Assembly: GCF_002209485.1 (NCBI RefSeq)
Contig: NZ_NJIX01000004.1
Coordinates: 496,001 to 560,000 of the forward strand
Length of the DNA: 64,000 nt
From: Achromobacter sp. HZ34
Lineage (GTDB): Bacteria > Pseudomonadota > Gammaproteobacteria > Burkholderiales > Burkholderiaceae_B
Direction: 5' to 3'
A program made the translations under genes and the position numbers. Under the pieces are notes generated by a model that was not told the origin of the DNA, ran no database searches, and saw only the letters and a list, made by a program, of their open reading frames with translations. Positions 24,940 to 32,158 of the stretch are shown here, piece by piece. Position 1 is the stretch's first letter, and the number at the start of each line of letters is the position of its first letter.

Positions 24940-26883
24940 ATGTCCACATTCTCTGTTGCTGGATCGCCCCTTGCGGGGCGTATGGCCGACATCCACGATG
25001 CCGGCAAGCCGGAGCCGTCGGGAAAGACGCAATTTCCCGGAGAGATCAAGAACCCGAGCCTGGGGACGAAACTCCTGTTTCGCATGGGCCTCATGTCCGC
25101 CGCCGACAGGCGGGCATTCAACGCCGACACGCTGGAACGAAATGGACTCAAGCTCGAACGGGCCGTCTGCAAGCTGATCGCGACGACGAATGGGTCGCTG
25201 GGCCGTGCCAGCAAGCACGAGATGTACAAAGCCGTGGGCGCGGCGATCGGCAAGGTCACCCGTCAGATGGAAAAAATCCAGGGTTTCAACGACACCACGC
25301 GCGCGGACGGCGCGTCCAGGGCTGCCGTGGTGGTGTACGGCACGGAAGGTGTGCCCACCGACGACATCGTCCATCGAGCCGTAGGCAAAAGCCTGGACGG
25401 TTGCGACGATCGCACGAAGAATCGCGTCCTCGATTACATGGCCGGTATCGCGGGTGTCACGGATCCCGAAGACATCAGGGACCGCACTGACAGTCTGGTC
25501 GCGTACAGCAACAAGCTGAACCCGGCGATTCCCCGTCTGGTGGTGGAAAGCTTCAAATGGGCGCGTGAAGACCAGGCCCTGCGCCAGGCTTTGACCGAGG
25601 GGCCGCTGGATGCCGGTAAATTAACGGCGTTCGGCGAACAGATTCGCGCCGAGAGAGCCACTGCCCAACCCTTGAGCGCGAAAATGGCGGGCACGTCCAA
25701 GGCGCATTCGCTTTTGGGTGATGTGCCAAGCCTGAACGGAAAAATCGAGGGTGGCAGCCTGCCCAGGCCGCTGCCGCCAGGCGCCCAGAAGGCCTGCGCG
25801 ACCGAGCGGTCGTTTGCGCGCGTCGTGGACCAACTGTCGGCCGGGCAGCGCAAGCAGTTGCGCGAAGAGATCCCGCGCTACAAGGGGGAAGTCTCCACCT
25901 TGTGGCAACAGGGCGAGTTCGAAAAAGCGGCCAGCCTGCAGGAAGCGGTCGATACCATCCTGAGCGTGTTGAACAAGCAGGCATCCTCCGCGGAAAAGGC
26001 GTTCGGCCGCCATGAAAAAGCGCATTTCGCTGACGATCTGCAGCGCGTGAGCGCCATTTTTTCCAGGAAGATTCCCCACATCAAAAAGTCCATGGGCCAT
26101 GCGCTATTCGGCAACGAGAAGGCCGTGGACCAGGAGATGAAGGACGCCATCAGCAAGATCGTGTCAGGCTGCCGCAAGGCATGCGGGTCTCATCAGGAGG
26201 AGCTGAAGGCCGGTCTTGAAAAGGAATCGGGTGTGCGGCCGGTCGAACCCAGGCGCGTCGCGAGCCGGGCTGAATATTATGAGAATCTGGCCGACGCACT
26301 CTCGGCCAGATTCCAGGCCCGCCTGACGCATCGAGCGTATCGGCCAGACTACACCGTCAAGCAGGAAATGCTGGAACGCTTGATGAAGGAGGATGAGGCA
26401 CAGGCCGGCGTCACGCTCAACCCGACCCTGGCGCGCCTGGGCGAGGCAATTGCGGGAATGGGTCGCGTGGCGCGGGGCGTGGCACTGCAGGACCCGCAGG
26501 CGCGACCCGCGGACCCGCTCGAAGTGCCGGAGAGCGTCGAATCGGGCACGCCAGCGGCCCTGGTCCAGGCCAGTATCTTCGAGGATCCTGTCCTGGCCGA
26601 TCGCGTGGATGATGCGGCTATGGAGGCCAAGGCCGTTGTCGTCGTGGATTCGCGCTTGAACACGATGGAGACGTACGATGAGGTGGCCGATGCCGCTGAC
26701 GCCTCTACCGCTGCCGCCGCTGCTGCCGACGCCGACGCCGACTCGGGCGTGGACAGCGACGACGAATTTCCACCGCCGCCGCCGGAGGTGCTGCAGCAGT
26801 TGCCACAGCAGAAGGAGCAACTGCCGCCGCCGCTGCCTGAGCACGGGCGCGCGAACGCGACCGCTGCCGGCATCACGGCGTGA
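24940..26883 (+). CDS. Unrecognised 647-residue effector-like protein with C-terminal EVH1-ligand motif
   Basis: No family recognised. ATG 24940 has TTGGAG 8 bp upstream. The N-terminus (MSTFSVAGSPLAGRM) is Ser/Gly-rich without a Sec signal. Residues about 45-430 are soluble, mostly helical, with a proline-rich break (GGSLPRPLPPGAQ, 271-283) and a coiled segment (WQQGEFEKAASLQEAVDTIL). From about 570 it becomes an acidic Ala/Asp linker (ADASTAAAAAADADADSG) leading to DDEFPPPPPEV and QLPPPLPEHG. Residues 609-616, EFPPPPPE, fit exactly the class I EVH1 ligand (D/E)FPPPPx(D/E) used by Listeria ActA to recruit Ena/VASP. The architecture resembles a host-targeted bacterial effector; secretion and binding are inference. 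Confidence 0.78.
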   Translation: MSTFSVAGSPLAGRMADIHDAGKPEPSGKTQFPGEIKNPSLGTKLLFRMGLMSAADRRAFNADTLERNGLKLERAVCKLIATTNGSLGRASKHEMYKAVGAAIGKVTRQMEKIQGFNDTTRADGASRAAVVVYGTEGVPTDDIVHRAVGKSLDGCDDRTKNRVLDYMAGIAGVTDPEDIRDRTDSLVAYSNKLNPAIPRLVVESFKWAREDQALRQALTEGPLDAGKLTAFGEQIRAERATAQPLSAKMAGTSKAHSLLGDVPSLNGKIEGGSLPRPLPPGAQKACATERSFARVVDQLSAGQRKQLREEIPRYKGEVSTLWQQGEFEKAASLQEAVDTILSVLNKQASSAEKAFGRHEKAHFADDLQRVSAIFSRKIPHIKKSMGHALFGNEKAVDQEMKDAISKIVSGCRKACGSHQEELKAGLEKESGVRPVEPRRVASRAEYYENLADALSARFQARLTHRAYRPDYTVKQEMLERLMKEDEAQAGVTLNPTLARLGEAIAGMGRVARGVALQDPQARPADPLEVPESVESGTPAALVQASIFEDPVLADRVDDAAMEAKAVVVVDSRLNTMETYDEVADAADASTAAAAAADADADSGVDSDDEFPPPPPEVLQQLPQQKEQLPPPLPEHGRANATAAGITA

Positions 26884-26910
26884 CCCCAGTGGGAAGCATT
26901 CCCACGCGCA

Positions 26911-27975
26911 TCACCAGGTCAGCCCTACGCCCGTACTGTAGATCGACTCATTCATGGTCTGACGCGTGCCGCTGACCTGGTCCCTGGCGTATTTGACGTA
27001 CAGCGACAGGAAGTTGTTGATGTTGTAGCGCATCCCGGCTTCACCGCTGATGCTGAGTTTCGCATCGGCCTCCACCGGCCGCAGCAGTTCGCCCTTGGTG
27101 TAGATCTGGAACTTCTTGCCGCTCAGGTAGCGCGAGTAGTCCCAGCGTATCGCACCCGCCAGCGAATGGTCGCTGCTGCCATCGTCGTAGCGGTAGTTGA
27201 CCGCGCCGGCCAGGGCTGACATGGAGAAGGCACCCAGCTCGTCGTCCCAGAACTGGTAGCCAGGCCCGGTGCCGTAGGCGAATTGGCGGCGCACCTGTTC
27301 GACCGTGTCGGCGCGGTACAGGCCGCGCAACTGCCAGAAAGCCTTCTGCGTGAGGAAGCGGTCCAGCGTGTAGTCGCCGCCGTAATTGTTGACGCTGACG
27401 CTGTCGTCGTCCTTGTCGCGGTTGTAGTTGGCGTTGAGGGTGTTGCGCCACATGCCGCTGCGGGCCTGGGCGTTCGCCGCCAACGCATAGACCTGGCTGG
27501 TGGAGCTGGACTGCGTCTGCACCAGGGAAGCATCCAGCCTGCCTTTGAACGACGTATCGCCTATCACCGTGTGGTTGCGATTGATGCTGTCCAGCGAGCT
27601 TAGGGGCACATCGGTGTGGATATCGCGCGTGGCGTCGGCCTCGGTGACCGCGCCGGCCAGAACCACCTTGCCATTATCGGCGCGCACCAGCTTGGCCTGG
27701 TATTCGCGCTCCACGTCCTTGTCGCGGATCACCAGGTTATCGGTGCTTTGCAGCGTGGTGACGTGCTTGAAATCGATACGCAGGTCGCCGCCGTAGGAAG
27801 TGGACACCATCAGGAATCCACTATCCAGGGATTTGATCGTCCCGGTCACACGGTCGCCGTTGTCCAGCCAGACGGTGTCGGCCAGTGCCGCACTGGCGGG
27901 CAGCATGGCCAGGAAGACGGCCAGCAGGCGTTGGCGATGACGTGATGCTCGGGGCGCCGAAACGTGAGGCGGCAT
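26911..27975 (-). CDS. DUF481 (YdiY-like) outer-membrane protein
   Basis: A 354-residue protein with a signal peptide (LLAVFLAMLPASAALA), a small N-terminal domain (DTVWLDNGDRVTGTIKSLDSG; LRIDFKHVTTLQ) and a DUF481 beta-barrel (FKGRLDASLVQTQSSSTSQV; RSGMWRNTLNANYNRDKDDD; GTGPGYQFWDDELGAFSMSA) ending in GVGLTW, the aromatic C-terminus recognised by the BAM machinery. Function of the family is unknown. It is convergent with the 647-residue gene (27 bp apart), so it is unlikely to share its transcript. Start ATG 27975 is followed by a basic n-region (RASRHRQR). Confidence 0.9.
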   Translation of the reverse strand: MPPHVSAPRASRHRQRLLAVFLAMLPASAALADTVWLDNGDRVTGTIKSLDSGFLMVSTSYGGDLRIDFKHVTTLQSTDNLVIRDKDVEREYQAKLVRADNGKVVLAGAVTEADATRDIHTDVPLSSLDSINRNHTVIGDTSFKGRLDASLVQTQSSSTSQVYALAANAQARSGMWRNTLNANYNRDKDDDSVSVNNYGGDYTLDRFLTQKAFWQLRGLYRADTVEQVRRQFAYGTGPGYQFWDDELGAFSMSALAGAVNYRYDDGSSDHSLAGAIRWDYSRYLSGKKFQIYTKGELLRPVEADAKLSISGEAGMRYNINNFLSLYVKYARDQVSGTRQTMNESIYSTGVGLTW

Positions 27976-28139
27976 GTAGTTTCCTTCGTGTTGAGGTTGT
28001 CTTGCGTAACACTTGCGGCGAATGATGAACGCCGTTGAAGCAGGGAATCGCGGCCTCGGGGCCGCTGTTAAACTCGCAGCCTTACCGTGCAGCGCGCGGG
28101 ACCGCGCGCTGGTTGGCGGACTGCCTGTGGAATTCCCCT

Positions 28140-29321
28140 GTGCTCAAGATATTGCATACCTCTGATTGGCAAATCGGTAAGCTTTTTGGTCAATTCGATT
28201 CTGATGATGCAGCGCTGCTGGCCGATGCGCGCTTTCAGGTGGTTGAAGGATTGGCGCGTCTGGCGCAAGCGGAGCAGGTCGATCTGATCCTGGTTGCCGG
28301 CGATGTGTTCGACGCGCAAACCGTGGCGGACCGGACCATACACCGCCTGTTCAAGGCGATGAGCGCCTACGCCGGCCCCTGGATCATGATCCCCGGTAAC
28401 CATGACGCGGGCCTGGCGGAATCGGTGTGGACGCGCGCGCAGCGGTTGGGCGCGGTGCCGGATAATGTCACGATTTGCTTACGTTCCGAACCGTTGATCG
28501 TGGGGCTCGGCCCGCAGTCGGCCGCGTTGCCGGCATACGTGCAGCCTGGGTCCGGTCTTCCGGCCTCCGGCCAGGCGCGGACCGCGGTGGCCATCCTGCC
28601 CGCGCCAATGACTCAACGCAATACTTACGCGGACTTGACGGAATGGTTCGCCGGCGCGGATACGCCGGCCGGTCTGCCGCGTATCGGCATGGCCCACGGC
28701 AGTGTGCAGGGCATCCTGGCCGAAGGCATCGATTCCACCAATCCCATTGCGGCAGGCCGCGCGGCGCAGGCACGCCTGGATTACCTGGCGCTGGGCGACT
28801 GGCACGGCGCGCGCCAGATCGACGAGCGCACCTGGTACAGCGGTACGCCAGAAACCGACCGCTTTCGCGCCAACGCCTCCGGTTGCGCGCTGCTGGTCAG
28901 CCTGGACGGTGCCGCCGCGCCCCGTGTGGAGGCGCGTGCCACGGGCCGCTACCGTTGGCAAAGCGAGCGCGCCACGTTGCGGGTGCCAGGCGATGTGGAC
29001 GCCGTCATCGCCACACTGAACGCACTGACGGCAAACGACGTGGTGGCGTTGGAGATAGACGGCCAGATCGATCTGCAGGGTCATCGCCGTTTGCTGGCGG
29101 CCATCGAGCAGGCGCGTGGAACGGCGCGCGGCGTGTTGGCGGACCTGGGCAGCCTGCGCCTGGCGCCGACCCAGGACGATATCGATGCCCTGCAAGCCGA
29201 CGGCTACGTGGGCGAGGTCATCGCTGAACTGCGCGCCGCGCAGGAGGGCCCCGGCGCGGACGGCGATGATGCACGCATCGCGCGCGATGCGCTGGCGCTG
29301 CTGGCGGGGATGCTGGCATGA
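28140..29321 (+). CDS. SbcD/YhaO-like metallophosphoesterase, DNA repair exonuclease
   Basis: Nuclease subunit of a presumed SbcCD/Mre11-Rad50-like complex, 393 residues from GTG 28140 (VLKILHTSDWQIGKLFGQF). The metallophosphoesterase motifs are LHTSDWQIG (I), VAGDVFDAQT (II), IPGNHDAGL (III), IGMAHGSV and LALGDWHGA (IV/V). In motif I the residue after SDW is Gln where E. coli SbcD has a metal-binding His. The C-terminal domain after about residue 260 is the less conserved cap. An upstream in-frame ATG exists at 28035, but the residues it would add look non-coding. The stop overlaps the next gene's ATG (ATGA, 29318-29321). Confidence 0.9.
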   Translation: MLKILHTSDWQIGKLFGQFDSDDAALLADARFQVVEGLARLAQAEQVDLILVAGDVFDAQTVADRTIHRLFKAMSAYAGPWIMIPGNHDAGLAESVWTRAQRLGAVPDNVTICLRSEPLIVGLGPQSAALPAYVQPGSGLPASGQARTAVAILPAPMTQRNTYADLTEWFAGADTPAGLPRIGMAHGSVQGILAEGIDSTNPIAAGRAAQARLDYLALGDWHGARQIDERTWYSGTPETDRFRANASGCALLVSLDGAAAPRVEARATGRYRWQSERATLRVPGDVDAVIATLNALTANDVVALEIDGQIDLQGHRRLLAAIEQARGTARGVLADLGSLRLAPTQDDIDALQADGYVGEVIAELRAAQEGPGADGDDARIARDALALLAGMLA

Positions 29322-32089
29322 AGCTTTCCCGTTTCCGCATTGCCCAATTCCGTCAGTTCCGCGATGCCATCGAGATCGACGGCCTGGCGCCCGGCCTGAA
29401 TCTGTTTACCGGACCCAACGAGACCGGCAAGAGCACGATCGTGACGGCGCTGCGCGCGGCGTTCTTCGAGCGCTACCGGTCCAATAGCGCCGAGGATTTC
29501 CGGCCCTGGGGCGACGGTGCGGCGGCGCCCTCCGTCACGCTGGACTTCGAACATGGCGGCGAGCAGTACCAGTTGTTGAAAAGCTTTCTGGGCAAGAAGC
29601 GCTGTGAACTGCAGATCGGCGGCGCCGGCCGCTCGCCGCGCCGTCTCGACGGCGCCGAAGCGGAAGACCATCTTGCCATGCTGCTGGGATTCCAGCATGC
29701 CAACAAGGGCGCCAGCAAGGCTGAACATTGGGGCATCCCGGGTTTGCTGTGGATGGCGCAAGGTACGGCGCAGGACGTGCGCGAGCCCTTGGCGCACGCC
29801 ACCGGCCATCTGCGCTCGGTGCTGGGCAGCGCGGTCAGCGATGTGGCCAGCAGCCATGGCGACGACATCATCGCGCGGGTGGAAAGCGCGCGCGGTGAAT
29901 TGCTCACGGCCCGCAGCGGCAAGCCCACCGGCGGCTATCAGCTTGCCTTGGACAAGCGCGACCAGCTGGCCGCCGCCGCCACGCAGGTCGCCGCGGAAAT
30001 CGAGGAATACCGCCACAAGGTGGACGACCTGGCCCGCCTGCGCCAGGCGCACGACGCCGACGAGGCGCAGCCGCCCTGGCTGGATGCGCGCGAGCAGGAA
30101 CGGGCGGCGGCACGGCGCCTGGAGGAAATCCAGGAGATCGAGCGCACCCTGGGCGAACAGCGTGTCCGCGTGGCACAGATCGAAGAGCGTACGACCTTGC
30201 TGCGTGCGCAGATCGAGGGCTACGCCAAGGACGCGCGCACGGCGGAGACCCGGCGTGTGGCGCTGGCCGAAGCGCGCCAGGCCCACGAGGCGGCCGTCGC
30301 CGGTGTGGCGCCCTGGCGCTTGCGGCTGGACGAGACGACGCGCCAGCACGAGGCGGCCAGCATAGGCGCGCAACGTGCGCGCCTGCGTGAACGCCGGACC
30401 TCGCTGGACCGCGAGCACGCTGCTTTGCAGGCTGGGGTGCAGGCCGCCACGCAGACCCTGGCGGCGGCGCAGGATGAACAGGCACGTCAGCAAGACCATG
30501 AGCGGCGTGCCGCCGCCTTGCGCATCACCGAACAGGACCTGGCCGCCTTGCGCGAGCAGGCGCGCTTGCAACGCGAATTGGAGTTGCGGTTATCGGCGGT
30601 GGCGACCCGGCTGGAGTTCGCGCTGGAAGCCGGCCAGGTCATCGAGATCGACGGCAGCACGGTGCAGGGTAGCGGTGAACGCCAGTTGGCCAAGGCGACC
30701 GCGCTGACGCTGCCAGGTGTGGGACGCCTGACGATCACGCCGGGTGGGGCCGACCTGACCGCCTTGCGGCGCCAGGCCGACGAAGCGGGCGAGCGACTTT
30801 CGTCCTTGCTGCAAAGCCTGGACCTGGCGTCGCTGGACGCCGCCGAGGCACGCGCACGAGAATGCCGGTCTGCCTTGGACGAGGCCAAGGTCGCGGCCGC
30901 GACGCTCAAGGGCCTGGCGCCCCAGGGCCTCGATGCCTTGCGTTCGCAACTGGCCCGCGACGAAGCTCGCCTGCGTGAAGTGGAACAGGTACGTGTGCAG
31001 CTGGTGCAGCAAGGGAGCGATACGGAGAAGCAGGCCGAGGAATCGGGGCCGGGGGGCGAGTCTACCCACGCGCGAACTGACAAGCAGATAGAAGCGCGGC
31101 CTGCGACACAGGCTGGCGCGGCCGACGCGCCCGTGCTGTCCGCCCAGGAGGCGGAAAGTCGCCTGGCCGCGCTCGAACGCTCGCTCAAGCAGATCGGCGC
31201 CGATCTGCACAAGGCGCAGCTTGCTGCCAGCGACAGCCAGGCCCGTGTCGACGCGGCCCAACGTGAACACGATGCCGCGCAGGCCGCCTTGTCCGCGCCG
31301 GGCCGCGCGGAAAAAGAAATGGCGAGCCGGCAGTCCCTGGACGACACCTTGGCCGAAGCGGCATCCGCGCGGGCGCGGGTGCAGAGCCTGCTGGCCCAGG
31401 TGGAGCAGGCCCGCCCCGATATCCTGAAGCAGGATCTCGAACGCTATCGCCGCAGCGCCGAACAATTGGAGCAGGCTTTTCATCAGCGCCGCGATGCCCT
31501 GATGCGCCTGGACGTGGAATTGCAGGCCGCCGGCGCGCGCGGCCTGGAAGAGCGGCAGGCGGAAATCACGCGCGATCTGGCGCAGGCGCGCCGGCATGCG
31601 CAGGAACTGACGCAACGTGCCGAAGCGCTGGACCGCTTGCTGACCTTGTTGCGCGACAAGCGGGCCGCGCTGACGGCACAACTGCAGGCTCCGCTACGGC
31701 AGCATCTGCAGCGGTACGTGCAATTGCTGTTTCCGCAAGGCCAGGTGGACCTGGATACCGATCTGATGCCCGGCACCCTGGCACGCGCCGGTGCGGCGGG
31801 CCTGGAGGCGGCCAGGTTCGAGGAACTGAGCTTCGGCGCGCGCGAGCAGTTGGGCGTGATCAGCCGCCTGGCTTATGCGGATCTGCTGCTGGAGGCCGGA
31901 CGGCCCACCTTGATCATCCTGGACGATGCCTTGGTGCACAGCGATGACCAGCGTCTGGCGCAGATGAAGCGCGTCCTGTTCGACGCGGCGACGCGGCACC
32001 AGGTGCTGCTGTTCACCTGCCATCCCGCGAACTGGCGTGACATGGGCGTGGCGCCACGCGCCCTGGAAGGCCTGCGCACGCGCGCGTAG
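29318..32089 (+). CDS. SbcC/YhaN-like SMC-type ATPase
   Basis: ATPase partner of the nuclease, 923 residues. The N-terminal lobe has LNLFTGPNETGKSTIV (Walker A, residues about 27-42) and RFRIAQFRQFRDAIEIDGL; the C-terminal lobe has the signature ELSFGAREQLGVISRLAYA and the Walker B LIILDDALVHSDDQRL followed by HQVLLFTCHPANW. Between them are long Ala/Arg/Glu/Gln-rich coiled coils and a central hinge region (LTLPGVGRLTITPGG) as in YhaN. There is a short low-complexity insert near ESGPGGESTHARTDKQ. It is translationally coupled to the nuclease gene by a 4-bp overlap. Role in DNA-end processing is from family knowledge. Confidence 0.92.
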   Translation: MKLSRFRIAQFRQFRDAIEIDGLAPGLNLFTGPNETGKSTIVTALRAAFFERYRSNSAEDFRPWGDGAAAPSVTLDFEHGGEQYQLLKSFLGKKRCELQIGGAGRSPRRLDGAEAEDHLAMLLGFQHANKGASKAEHWGIPGLLWMAQGTAQDVREPLAHATGHLRSVLGSAVSDVASSHGDDIIARVESARGELLTARSGKPTGGYQLALDKRDQLAAAATQVAAEIEEYRHKVDDLARLRQAHDADEAQPPWLDAREQERAAARRLEEIQEIERTLGEQRVRVAQIEERTTLLRAQIEGYAKDARTAETRRVALAEARQAHEAAVAGVAPWRLRLDETTRQHEAASIGAQRARLRERRTSLDREHAALQAGVQAATQTLAAAQDEQARQQDHERRAAALRITEQDLAALREQARLQRELELRLSAVATRLEFALEAGQVIEIDGSTVQGSGERQLAKATALTLPGVGRLTITPGGADLTALRRQADEAGERLSSLLQSLDLASLDAAEARARECRSALDEAKVAAATLKGLAPQGLDALRSQLARDEARLREVEQVRVQLVQQGSDTEKQAEESGPGGESTHARTDKQIEARPATQAGAADAPVLSAQEAESRLAALERSLKQIGADLHKAQLAASDSQARVDAAQREHDAAQAALSAPGRAEKEMASRQSLDDTLAEAASARARVQSLLAQVEQARPDILKQDLERYRRSAEQLEQAFHQRRDALMRLDVELQAAGARGLEERQAEITRDLAQARRHAQELTQRAEALDRLLTLLRDKRAALTAQLQAPLRQHLQRYVQLLFPQGQVDLDTDLMPGTLARAGAAGLEAARFEELSFGAREQLGVISRLAYADLLLEAGRPTLIILDDALVHSDDQRLAQMKRVLFDAATRHQVLLFTCHPANWRDMGVAPRALEGLRTRA

Positions 32090-32158
32090 ATCCAGCCCGA
32101 GTCGCGCATGGGCTGCGGGGAATGCGCCGGGTACCCGGGCACATTCCCCGCCAGTTTT

